Below, piece after piece: positions 1 to 7,489 of a stretch of DNA of 17,365 nt. Positions within the stretch are counted from its first letter, which is position 1, and each line of letters starts with the position of its first letter. Source of the stretch: DASXTW01 sp046726275 (GTDB taxonomy: Bacteria > Actinomycetota > UBA4738). Made by a program: the position numbers and the translations under genes. The notes under the pieces are model-generated. The model had not been told where the DNA came from, ran no database searches, and was given only the letters and a program-made list of their open reading frames with translations. The DNA lies in contig JBKPAF010000030.1 in the NCBI GenBank assembly GCA_046726275.1, positions 1-17,365 of the forward strand, given 5' to 3'.

Positions 1-1
1 G

Positions 2-376
2 TCCAAGGAGGAGGCGGCGAAGCTCCTGGGGGACTATCGGGAGCAGCTCTCTGGAGCCCGGGAGGAGGCCAACAGGATCATCGAGGACGCTCGCAAGACC
101 GCCGAGCAGCTCCGCAAGGACTTGGAGGCGAAAGCGGAGAAGGAATACCAGGCCATTGTCGCGCGGGCCCAGGAGGAGATCAGGACCGAGCGCGACCGGG
201 TGTTCGAGGAGCTGAAGGCGCAGGTCGGCGAGCTGTCGGTAGGCATCGCCGGGAAAGTCGTCGGGAAGAAACTCGAGAAGGACAAGGAATTGTCCCTTCA
301 GCTCGTGGACGACTACATCGCGGAGCTCGGGGCCACGGCGCCTCGAAACGGGCACGGCGGCGAATCGGAGCGGTAG
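2..376 (+). CDS. atpF: F1Fo ATP synthase subunit b, C-terminal part (5' truncated by window edge)
   Basis: This is the soluble part of the b subunit, the peripheral stalk that holds F1 (through delta) against the membrane ring. The frame is open from base 2 to the TAG at 374-376, giving 124 residues. The membrane anchor and start codon lie upstream of the window. The visible protein is almost entirely charged and helical (runs of E, K, R, A and Q), as expected for the b coiled coil. It ends in a short Gly/Arg/Glu-rich tail. The stop is immediately followed by the GTG start of atpH without any gap, so the two genes are translationally coupled. In mycobacteria b and delta are fused; here a stop separates them. 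Identification rests on this helical character plus position directly before atpH-atpA. Confidence 0.93.
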   Translation, partial: SKEEAAKLLGDYREQLSGAREEANRIIEDARKTAEQLRKDLEAKAEKEYQAIVARAQEEIRTERDRVFEELKAQVGELSVGIAGKVVGKKLEKDKELSLQLVDDYIAELGATAPRNGHGGESER

Positions 377-922
377 GTGGCCGTCAAGGACAGGGTGGTC
401 CAGGGATATGCCCGAGCGCTGTTCGCCGTGGCGGAAGCCGAGGGGGAGCTGGACCGGGTGGAGGACGAGCTGTACCGGTTCGGCAAGACCTTCGAGGACC
501 AGCCGAAGCTTCGGGAAGCGCTCGTCGACCCGGCTCTCCCCTCGGAGCGCAAGGTCGCGGTGATCAGGGACATCCTGGAGAACAAGGCGAGCAGGCACAC
601 GATCGCCTTGCTGGGGTTCCTGGTGGAGGAGGGCCGGACGAAGGATCTGCCCGCCATCCTCGAGTCGCTGGCGGAGGTCGTGGCCTCGCAGCGCAGCAAG
701 GCGGTGGCCGAGGTCCGATCCGCCGTTCCCCTCGACGAACAGCGGCGAGCCAAGCTCGCCGAGGCGCTTTCGAAGGTGAGCGGCAAGGACGTGGAGGTGA
801 AGGTCCTGGTCGACCCCTCAGTCGTCGGCGGGATCGTCGCCCGGGTGGGTGATCAGGTCTTCGACGGCACCATCAGGCGGAAGCTGGAAATGGCCAGGGA
901 TCAGTTGAGCAGGACCCGATGA
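377..922 (+). CDS. atpH: F1Fo ATP synthase subunit delta (OSCP)
   Basis: Delta caps the top of the alpha3beta3 head and joins it to the b stalk. The 181 residues match the usual bacterial length (about 175-185). The N-terminal helical domain starts with the family pattern around YARALFAVAEAEGEL (residues 11-25). The C-terminal domain carries the OSCP signature VDPSVVGGIVARVGDQVFDG followed by a basic helix, near residues 147-170. The start is GTG at 377, directly abutting the atpF stop. GGAG at 367-370 inside atpF serves as Shine-Dalgarno with 6 bases of spacing. The gene is a single-domain delta, not the b-delta fusion of mycobacteria. Confidence 0.96.
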   Translation: MAVKDRVVQGYARALFAVAEAEGELDRVEDELYRFGKTFEDQPKLREALVDPALPSERKVAVIRDILENKASRHTIALLGFLVEEGRTKDLPAILESLAEVVASQRSKAVAEVRSAVPLDEQRRAKLAEALSKVSGKDVEVKVLVDPSVVGGIVARVGDQVFDGTIRRKLEMARDQLSRTR

Positions 923-934
923 GGACGAGTCGTT

Positions 935-940
935 AGGAGG
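935..940 (+). promoter_or_regulatory. Ribosome binding site of atpA
   Basis: A perfect AGGAGG lies 8 bases before the TTG at 949 and 11 bases before the GTG at 952. The spacing favours the TTG start. It is the strongest Shine-Dalgarno sequence seen in this operon, consistent with the need for three alpha subunits per complex. Confidence 0.75.
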
Positions 941-948
941 TTGCCGAG

Positions 949-2640
949 TTGGTGCAGGAGCTGACCATCTCATCCGAGGACATCGCGGCGGCCCTCCGCA
1001 GGTACGTGGAGGGGTTCGAGCCCTCCATGGAGCGCGAGGAGGTCGGCCAGGTCACCGCGACTGGGGACGGCGTGGCCAACGTGCAGGGCCTGCCCCGGGC
1101 CATGGCCAACGAGTTGCTGGAGTTCCCTGGGGGGGTCCTCGGGATCGCCTTCAACCTTGATCTGGACTCCATCGGCTGCATCGTCCTGGGCGAGACGCAG
1201 CACATCAAGGAAGGAGACCCGGTCAAGCAGACCGGCCGCATCCTCTCGGTTCCTGTGGGCGACGCCTTCCTGGGCAGGGTCATCGACCCCACCGGCCAGC
1301 CGGTCGACGCCAAGGGCTCGATCAAGGAAGAGGAGTTCCGTGCCCTCGAGATCCAGGCGCCCTCCGTGGTCCAGCGCCAGCCGGTGAAGGAGCCGCTGCA
1401 GACCGGCATCATCGCCATCGACGCCATGACGCCGATCGGCCGGGGCCAGCGGGAGCTGATCATCGGCGATCAGAAGACGGGGAAGACCGCCATCGCCGTG
1501 GACACGATCATCAACCAGCGGGAGAACTGGGCGAGCGGCGACCCGAAGAAACAGGTCAAGTGCATCTACGTGGCCATCGGGCAGAAGGGCTCGACCATCG
1601 CCGAGGTGGTCGAGGCCCTCGAGCAGAACGGGGCCATGGACTACACGGTCGTCATCAATGCGGCGGCCTCGTACCCGGCCTCGTTCAAGTACATCGCCCC
1701 GTACGCGGGCGCAGCTCTCGGCGCGCACTGGATGTACAAGGGCCAGCACGCCCTGATCATCTACGACGACCTGTCCAAGCAGGCGGACGCGTACCGAGAG
1801 CTGACCCTTCTGGTACGCCGGCCGCCCGGTCGCGAGGCCTACCCGGGAGATGTGTTCTACCTGCACTCCCGGCTCCTCGAGCGCGGGGCCAAGCTCTCGG
1901 ACGAGCTTGGCGGAGGCTCGCTCACCGCGCTCCCCATCGTGGAAACGAAGGGCGGCGACGTGTCGGCCTACATCCCCACCAACGTCATCAGCATCACCGA
2001 TGGACAGATCTACCTCGAGAAGGACCTGTTCAACGCGGGGGTGAGACCGGCGATCAACGTCGGCATCTCGGTGTCCAGGGTGGGAGGAAACGCGCAGATC
2101 AAGGCGATGAAGCAGGTGGCCGGCCGGCTCCGGCTCGACCTGGCCCAGTACCGCGAGCTGGAGGCCTTCGCCACGTTCGGCTCCGAGCTCGACCGCGCCT
2201 CCCAAGCCCAGCTCGAGCGCGGGGCCAGGCTCGTCGAGGTTTTGAAGCAGCCACAGTATGCCCCCGCTCCTGTCGAGAAGCAGGTCCTCTCCATCTTCGC
2301 CGCCACCGGGGGCTTCCTGGACGACGTTCCGGTGAACGACGTAAAGAGGTTCCAGGCCGAACTGCTCGAATTCGTGGAGTCCCGGCACCCAGACATCGGC
2401 CGCGGCATCGTCGAGAAGGGTGAGCTTCCCGAGGAGCTCTCGGGCAAGCTCGAGGCGGCCATCCGCGATTTCCGAGCGAGCTTCCTCACGTCGGAGGGCG
2501 CCCCACTGAAGGAGGCCCAGGCCGAGCCACTCACCGACGAGGAGCAGGAAGCCCTAAAGAGGTTCCGCCGCCCCACCCCGCAGGAGTTCGAGAAGAAGGC
2601 GGGGGCCGCCGGCGGAAGCCAGGTCCAGCTGCCGGGCTAG
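949..2640 (+). CDS. atpA: F1Fo ATP synthase subunit alpha
   Basis: This is the non-catalytic nucleotide-binding subunit of the F1 head, three copies alternating with beta. Landmarks: N-terminal beta-barrel domain (about 1-100), Walker A GDQKTGKT at residues 173-180, the stretch LLVRRPPGREAYPGDVFYLH, the signature PTNVISITDGQIYLE, the arginine-finger region AINVGISVSRVGG, and a C-terminal helical domain. The protein has 563 residues, about 50 more than the E. coli enzyme (513). The surplus is a charged C-terminal tail from about residue 515, resembling in position the extension of mycobacterial alpha, which is known there to restrain ATP hydrolysis. The start is TTG at 949 chosen from the AGGAGG spacing; GTG at 952 is the alternative and would remove only one residue. 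Confidence 0.98.
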   Translation: MVQELTISSEDIAAALRRYVEGFEPSMEREEVGQVTATGDGVANVQGLPRAMANELLEFPGGVLGIAFNLDLDSIGCIVLGETQHIKEGDPVKQTGRILSVPVGDAFLGRVIDPTGQPVDAKGSIKEEEFRALEIQAPSVVQRQPVKEPLQTGIIAIDAMTPIGRGQRELIIGDQKTGKTAIAVDTIINQRENWASGDPKKQVKCIYVAIGQKGSTIAEVVEALEQNGAMDYTVVINAAASYPASFKYIAPYAGAALGAHWMYKGQHALIIYDDLSKQADAYRELTLLVRRPPGREAYPGDVFYLHSRLLERGAKLSDELGGGSLTALPIVETKGGDVSAYIPTNVISITDGQIYLEKDLFNAGVRPAINVGISVSRVGGNAQIKAMKQVAGRLRLDLAQYRELEAFATFGSELDRASQAQLERGARLVEVLKQPQYAPAPVEKQVLSIFAATGGFLDDVPVNDVKRFQAELLEFVESRHPDIGRGIVEKGELPEELSGKLEAAIRDFRASFLTSEGAPLKEAQAEPLTDEEQEALKRFRRPTPQEFEKKAGAAGGSQVQLPG

Positions 2641-2661
2641 GGATCGGGGATCGGTGGCGGG

Positions 2662-3555
2662 ATGGGCGCGAAGCTCAGGGAGGTCCGGCGGCGGATTCGG
2701 TCGGTCCAGTCGACCATGAAGATCACCCGGGCCATGGAGCTGATCGCCACCAGCCGGATCGTGAAGGCGCAGCAGCGCGTGGAGCAGGCCCGGCCCTACG
2801 CCGAGCGCCTGACCGCTGCCATCGCGGACGTGGCTTCCGTGAGCGCGGCCCTCACCCATCCCCTCCTCGAACAGCGACCCGAGCCCAAGGCCGCTGCCGT
2901 CTTCGTGGTGACCTCGGACCGAGGCCTTGCCGGCGCGTACAGCTCGAACGTCCTGCGCCGGGCGGAGGAGCTGTTCTCGCTCCTTCGCCAGGAGGGGAAG
3001 GAGATCAAGCTATTCGTGGCGGGCCGCAAGGGGCTCTCGTACTACCGATTCCGGCGCCGTCCCACCGAGGCCGTCTGGGCCGGGTTCTCGGAGACGCCCG
3101 ACTACGACCACGCCAAGGAGATCGCAGGGACTCTCATGGAGCGGTTCGCCTCGGGCGAGGTCGACGAGATCCACGGCGTGTTCACGGACTTCGTCTCGGC
3201 GCTCCGCCAGCGAGCGGTGGCCAGGCGGTTCGTCCCCATGGTCTGGGAGGAAGCGGAGCGCCCCGCCGATGAGGGACCGGTGGCCCAGTATCTATTTGAG
3301 CCCGAGCCCGAGGAGCTGCTCGAGGCCCTGCTGCCAAGGTACGTGGAGACCCGCGTGTACAGCGCGCTGCTCGAGGCCGCCGCGTCTGAGCACGCCGCCC
3401 GGCAGCGAGCCATGAGCGCCGCCACCGAGAACGCGGAGGACATCATCAAGATCCTCACCAGGGTGGCCAATCAGGCCCGCCAGACGGAGATCACCACGGA
3501 GATCATGGAGATCGTCGGCGGGGCCGAAGCGTTGCGGAAGGCCTCCGGTGAATAG
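2662..3555 (+). CDS. atpG: F1Fo ATP synthase subunit gamma
   Basis: Gamma is the central rotor shaft that couples proton flow to catalysis. The 297-residue protein has the typical N-terminal helix, beginning with MGAKLREVRRRI and continuing through TMKITRAMELIATSRIVKAQ. It has the Rossmann-like middle domain (AVFVVTSDRGLAGAYSSN near residue 80) and the long C-terminal helix ending in ANQARQTEITTEIMEIVGGA. The wording of the N-terminus and of the LLPRYVETRVYSALLEAAASE segment is of actinobacterial type. As I recall the mycobacterial protein, it has an extra loop near residues 165-180; the corresponding stretch here (FASGEVDEIHGVFTDF) has no such insertion. The ATG start lies 21 bases after atpA behind a weak purine-rich leader. 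Confidence 0.97.
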   Translation: MGAKLREVRRRIRSVQSTMKITRAMELIATSRIVKAQQRVEQARPYAERLTAAIADVASVSAALTHPLLEQRPEPKAAAVFVVTSDRGLAGAYSSNVLRRAEELFSLLRQEGKEIKLFVAGRKGLSYYRFRRRPTEAVWAGFSETPDYDHAKEIAGTLMERFASGEVDEIHGVFTDFVSALRQRAVARRFVPMVWEEAERPADEGPVAQYLFEPEPEELLEALLPRYVETRVYSALLEAAASEHAARQRAMSAATENAEDIIKILTRVANQARQTEITTEIMEIVGGAEALRKASGE

Positions 3556-3571
3556 ATCGAAACGGTTGGAC

Positions 3572-3579
3572 GAAGGAGA
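3572..3579 (+). promoter_or_regulatory. Ribosome binding site of atpD
   Basis: GAAGGAGA lies 11 bases before the ATG at 3591. A GTG at 3581 is closer to it but out of frame with the beta subunit, so the purine box supports the ATG. Confidence 0.6.
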
Positions 3580-3590
3580 CGTGAAGCGGG

Positions 3591-5030
3591 ATGGCTGACA
3601 AGGACGGCAACGGGCACGTGGAAGGTCAAGTGGTGAGGGTCATCGGGCCCGTGGTCGACGTGGACTTCCCTCCCGGACAGCTCCCCGAGATCAACACCGC
3701 ACTGGAGGTCCAGCGGACACTGGACGGTGAGACCACGACGATCGTGTGCGAGGTGGCACAGCACATCGGAGACTGGACCGTCCGCACCATCGCCATGAAG
3801 CCGACCGACGGGTTGGTCCGGGGAGCCCCGGTGGTGAACACGGGCAAGCCAATCACCGTCCCGGTCGGACCGAAGGTCCTCGGCCACGTCTACAACGTCC
3901 TCGGGCAGCCTCTGGACGCGGAGAGCGTCGACGCGGCCGACTACTGGCCGATCCACCGGCCCTCGCCGGCGTTCGAAGACCTCGAACCGAGGGTGGAGAT
4001 GTTCGAGACCGGGATCAAGGTCATCGACCTTCTGGAGCCCTATGTGAAGGGCGGCAAGATCGGGATGTTCGGGGGCGCCGGTGTCGGCAAGACGGTGATC
4101 ATCCAGGAGATGATCCACCGGGTCGCCGAGCAGCACGGCGGGGTGTCGGTGTTTGCCGGAGTGGGGGAGCGAACCCGCGAGGGGAACGACCTGTTCCTGG
4201 AGATGACCGAGACCGGCGTGATCAACAAGACCGCGCTGGTGTTCGGCCAGATGGACGAACCGCCGGGAGTGCGGCTGCGGGTGGGTCTCGCCGCGCTGAC
4301 CGTGGCGGAGTACTTTCGGGACGTGGAGCACCAGGACGTCCTGTTGTTCATTGATAACATCTTCCGGTTCGTCCAGGCGGGGTCGGAGGTCTCCACGCTG
4401 CTCGGGCGTATGCCCTCGGCCGTGGGATACCAGCCGACCCTGGCAGACGAGATGGGCGAGCTGCAGGAGCGGATCACCTCGACCCGAGGACGATCGATCA
4501 CCTCGCTCCAGGCCGTGTACGTTCCCGCCGACGACATCACCGATCCGGCTCCGCACACGACCTTCGCCCATCTGGACGCCACCACCGTGTTGTCTCGGGC
4601 GATCGTGGAGAAGGGCATCTATCCAGCCGTCGACCCCCTGGAATCGACGTCCCGGATCCTCTCGGCGCAGTACGTCGGCGAGGAGCACTACACGGTGGCC
4701 CGCGGCGTGCAGGAGATCCTCCAGCGCTACAAGGACCTCCAGGACATCATCGCCATCCTGGGAGTGGACGAGCTGTCCGAGGAGGACAAGGTCATCGTGG
4801 CGCGGGCCCGGAAGATCGAGCGGTTCCTGTCTCAGCCCTTCTTCGTGGCCGAGCAGTTCACCGGCATCCCGGGGAAGTACACCCCGATCGACGAGACCAT
4901 CGCCTCGTTCAAGGCCCTCGTCGGTGGGGAATACGACGACCTCCCCGAGCAGGCGTTCTACATGGTCGGAGGCATCGAGGAGGCCAAGGAACAGGCCAGG
5001 AAGATGGAGCGCGAGGGCGGCGAGGGGTAG
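3591..5030 (+). CDS. atpD: F1Fo ATP synthase subunit beta (catalytic)
   Basis: Beta carries the catalytic sites for ADP phosphorylation. All hallmarks are present in the 479 residues: Walker A GGAGVGKT (161-168), the catalytic-Glu segment VGERTREGNDL, the Walker B region VLLFIDNIFRF, the stretch SAVGYQPTLADEMG, and the intact DELSEED acidic motif in GVDELSEEDKVIVARARK, which contacts gamma. Length is normal for the family (about 460-485). The N-terminus has a short hydrophilic leader (MADKDGNGHVEG) before the first beta strand, as in other actinobacteria. It follows atpG after 35 bases and precedes atpC by 3 bases. I see no defects. Confidence 0.99.
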   Translation: MADKDGNGHVEGQVVRVIGPVVDVDFPPGQLPEINTALEVQRTLDGETTTIVCEVAQHIGDWTVRTIAMKPTDGLVRGAPVVNTGKPITVPVGPKVLGHVYNVLGQPLDAESVDAADYWPIHRPSPAFEDLEPRVEMFETGIKVIDLLEPYVKGGKIGMFGGAGVGKTVIIQEMIHRVAEQHGGVSVFAGVGERTREGNDLFLEMTETGVINKTALVFGQMDEPPGVRLRVGLAALTVAEYFRDVEHQDVLLFIDNIFRFVQAGSEVSTLLGRMPSAVGYQPTLADEMGELQERITSTRGRSITSLQAVYVPADDITDPAPHTTFAHLDATTVLSRAIVEKGIYPAVDPLESTSRILSAQYVGEEHYTVARGVQEILQRYKDLQDIIAILGVDELSEEDKVIVARARKIERFLSQPFFVAEQFTGIPGKYTPIDETIASFKALVGGEYDDLPEQAFYMVGGIEEAKEQARKMEREGGEG

Positions 5031-5033
5031 GCG

Positions 5034-5435
5034 TTGGCCACTCCTTTCGAGCTGTTCCTGGTCACTCCGGAGAGGGAGGTCTGGTCCGGCCAGGTCACCA
5101 TGGTCGTGGCCAGGGGCACCGAAGGGGAGGTCGGGATCCTGGCGGGCCATGCCCCCATGCTCATCAAGCTCTCCATCGGGCCCCTGTTCATCGATCCGGT
5201 CGACGGGGAGCGGATCGCCGCCGCCATCGACGGTGGATTCCTCCACGTGGTCACCCACGAGGGCGAGACTCGGGTGGACGTGCTGGCCGAGGAGGCCGAG
5301 CTGAAGCACGAGATCGACGTGGACCAGGCACGGCGACGGAAGGAAGAGGCGGAGCGAAGGATCGCGGACCGAGAGGATGCCGGGGTCCTCAGCGAGCTGG
5401 CGAAGGCCGTCACCCGGATCGACGTCGCGGGGTGA
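5034..5435 (+). CDS. atpC: F1Fo ATP synthase subunit epsilon
   Basis: Epsilon binds gamma and the c-ring and can brake ATP hydrolysis. The 133-residue protein shows the N-terminal beta-sandwich (FELFLVTPEREVWSGQVTMVV; GEVGILAGHAPMLIKLSIG; FLHVVTHEGETRVDVLAEEAE) up to about residue 85. A highly charged helical C-terminal region follows (QARRRKEEAERRIADRE), so both epsilon domains are present. The start is TTG at 5034, three bases after the atpD stop, with GAGGGG at the end of atpD as Shine-Dalgarno. It is the last gene of the atp operon. An imperfect inverted repeat follows it within 30 bases. Confidence 0.95.
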   Translation: MATPFELFLVTPEREVWSGQVTMVVARGTEGEVGILAGHAPMLIKLSIGPLFIDPVDGERIAAAIDGGFLHVVTHEGETRVDVLAEEAELKHEIDVDQARRRKEEAERRIADREDAGVLSELAKAVTRIDVAG

Positions 5436-5457
5436 CGTTCAGAAGCGGTTCTGTCGT
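5435..5457 (+). terminator. Candidate hairpin after atpC
   Basis: CAGAA (5440-5444) and TTCTG (5449-5453) form a perfect 5-bp stem with a GCGG loop. An outer ACG/CGT pairing (5435-5437 with 5455-5457) continues it across a small internal loop. There is no clean T-run, so this is at best a weak or Rho-assisted end of the atp transcript. The stem is not GC-rich and could be chance. Confidence 0.3.
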
Positions 5458-5503
5458 TCCGATCATTCAAGTGGAGGGTCTGTAGAGAGAGCGAGGCTTC
5501 GCC

Positions 5504-7414
5504 ATGGACGGGATCGAGCGCCGGGGGGCAGGATCCCGTCGCGTCCAGGACCCGCCCGCTCGCGGCCCGGGGGGAAACGGCCACTCGGCTCCGGACGGCT
5601 CACGTGCGGTCCGGGACTACCGCGCCATCCTCGAACGGATCCCGGCGGTGACCTACGTGGCCGGGTTCGGCGAGGCCGGTCGGTGGGACTACGTGAGCCC
5701 CCAGATCGAGGCCCTGCTCGGGTTCACCGCGGACGAATGGATGAGCGACCCGGAGATCTGGTTCCGGCAGATCCATCCCGACGACCGGGCCCGGGCCCTC
5801 GAGGAGGAGCTGGCCAGCAAGGCGAGTGGATCCCCCCTGCTATCCGAGTACCGGATGCACGCCCGCGACGGGCGGATCGTATGGGTGCGCGACGAGGCCC
5901 TCCTGGTCCACGAGGAAGGCCAGCCCACCTACTGGCAGGGTTTCCTGCTGGACATCACCGACCGGAAGACGGCGGAAGGTGCGTTGGAGGAATCGGAGGC
6001 CAGGCACCGCCAGCTGATCGATCGCCTCCCCGTCGGCGTGTACCGGAGCACGCCCGAGGGCGAGATCCTGGATGCCAACCGGGCCCTGGCCAGGATCCTC
6101 GGATACCCGGACACGGAATCGCTCCTGAAGGCCGACGTCCACGACTTCTTCGTCGATCCCTCCGATCGGGAGGCATGGATGGCCAAGATCGGGGCCGAGC
6201 GGACGATCAGCGACTTCGAGCTCCAACTCCGGCGGCCGGACGGCTCGGTGATTTGGGTGAGGGACAGCGCCCGGGCGGTCCTGGACGAACGGGACCGCGT
6301 CGTCTGCTTCGAGGGCGTGCTGCAGGACATCACCCGCCAGAAACAGGCGGAGTGGGAAGCGAAGCAGGCGAGCCAGCAGGCCGCGTCGTGGGTCGGGCGC
6401 CTGGAGCAGCGCAACAAGGAGATGGAGCTCATCAGGGAGATGGGCGACATGCTGCAAGCATGCCCCACGGCCGAGGAGGCCTACGCGGTGATGGCCCACT
6501 GGGCTGAGCAGCTGTTCGATGACCGCCCCGGCGCGCTGTGCGTGATCTCCGCCTCCCGAAACGTGGTCGAGCCCGTCGCCGTGTGGGGCCAGCCGGTCAT
6601 GGGCGAGCCGGTGTTCGTCCCCGATGACTGCTGGGCCCTGCGAACCGGGCGTTTGCACGTGCTGAACGCGGAGCGGTCACGTTTGGTGTGCCGGCACCTC
6701 GGCGAGGTTCCCGGAGGAACGGCCCTGTGCGTTCCGATGATGGCGCACGGTGAAGCCCTCGGCATCCTTCATCTCCAGTCGGGACCGGAGACTTCGGCCT
6801 TCCGGACGGAACGTGCGGGGGACTCCGCGGAGCAGATCGCGGTGACCGTCGCGGAGCACGTGGCGCTGGCGCTGGCGAACCTGCGCCTCCGGGAGTCGCT
6901 GCGGACACAATCGATCCGTGATCCGCTGACCGGCCTGTTCAACCGGCGCTACATGGAGGAGTCGCTCGACCGAGAGTTCCGCAGGGCCGAGCGAAGAGGC
7001 GTACCGGTCGGAGTGATCATGCTGGACATCGATCACTTCACCAACTTCAACAACACGTTCGGGCACCAGGCTGGAGACACGCTCCTCCACGCTCTGGGGG
7101 AGCTACTCAGGACTCGGGTCCGGGCGGAGGACATCGCGTGCCGCTACGGCGGTGAGGAGTTCGTCCTGATCATGCCGGAGGCTTCCCTGGACATCACCAG
7201 TGACCGAGCCGAGCAGTTGCGGCTCGAGGCCAGGGAGCTCCGGGTCCAGCAGCACGGACAGTCGCTGGGCACCGTGACGGTGTCGTTCGGGGTGGCCGCT
7301 TTTCCCGAGCACGGGCCGACGGCGGACGCGGTGATCCGCGCCGCGGACCTCGCCCTGTACCGGGCGAAGAATGCGGGCCGGGATCGGGTGGCCCGAGCGG
7401 ATTCACCGTCCTAG
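5504..7414 (+). CDS. PAS-PAS-GAF-GGDEF diguanylate cyclase
   Basis: This enzyme is predicted to make cyclic di-GMP from two GTP in the cytosol under control of three sensor domains. Order: a Pro/Gly-rich leader (1-37), PAS1 with PAC motif (about 40-155), PAS2 with PAC (about 165-285), a short coiled coil, GAF (about 308-465) and GGDEF (about 470-632). The active site reads GGEEF at 549-553. Metal Asp is in DIDHF (508-512), the guanine-binding Asn and Asp are at 516 and 525, and the product-inhibition motif RxxD is RAED at 540-543. It therefore looks active and feedback-controlled. There are no membrane segments. The GAF domain holds a conspicuous Cys/His set (C376, H385, C396, H398, C409). 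ATG at 5504 is supported by GAGG seven bases upstream; the frame is closed by a TAG at 5483. The input signal is unknown. Confidence 0.95.
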   Translation: MDGIERRGAGSRRVQDPPARGPGGNGHSAPDGSRAVRDYRAILERIPAVTYVAGFGEAGRWDYVSPQIEALLGFTADEWMSDPEIWFRQIHPDDRARALEEELASKASGSPLLSEYRMHARDGRIVWVRDEALLVHEEGQPTYWQGFLLDITDRKTAEGALEESEARHRQLIDRLPVGVYRSTPEGEILDANRALARILGYPDTESLLKADVHDFFVDPSDREAWMAKIGAERTISDFELQLRRPDGSVIWVRDSARAVLDERDRVVCFEGVLQDITRQKQAEWEAKQASQQAASWVGRLEQRNKEMELIREMGDMLQACPTAEEAYAVMAHWAEQLFDDRPGALCVISASRNVVEPVAVWGQPVMGEPVFVPDDCWALRTGRLHVLNAERSRLVCRHLGEVPGGTALCVPMMAHGEALGILHLQSGPETSAFRTERAGDSAEQIAVTVAEHVALALANLRLRESLRTQSIRDPLTGLFNRRYMEESLDREFRRAERRGVPVGVIMLDIDHFTNFNNTFGHQAGDTLLHALGELLRTRVRAEDIACRYGGEEFVLIMPEASLDITSDRAEQLRLEARELRVQQHGQSLGTVTVSFGVAAFPEHGPTADAVIRAADLALYRAKNAGRDRVARADSPS

Positions 7415-7476
7415 ATCGGCATCTCCCCATCCCGGCCGGCTTCGTGGCCCTCAGGGTTCCTGCGAGCGGACCCCCC

Positions 7477-7482
7477 TAGAAT
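7477..7482 (+). promoter_or_regulatory. Probable -10 box of a leaderless murA promoter
   Basis: TAGAAT fits the actinobacterial TANNNT -10 pattern and ends 7 bases before the murA ATG. This places the expected transcription start at or one base from the A of the start codon. The bases between (CCACCCC) contain no Shine-Dalgarno sequence, as expected for a leaderless mRNA. No convincing -35 element is seen (GGGTTC at the expected distance). It would allow murA and its two partners to be transcribed separately from the genes upstream. Confidence 0.55.
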
Positions 7483-7489
7483 CCACCCC

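Noticed and set aside
970..2388. Minus-strand open frame of 472 codons opposite atpA
   Set aside because: It is an antisense shadow of the alpha subunit with no recognisable domains.
3471..5309. Minus-strand open frame of 612 codons across atpD and atpC
   Set aside because: It lies opposite to the unmistakable beta and epsilon genes. Its His/Asp/Gly/Leu-rich composition is that of antisense translation of GC-rich codons.
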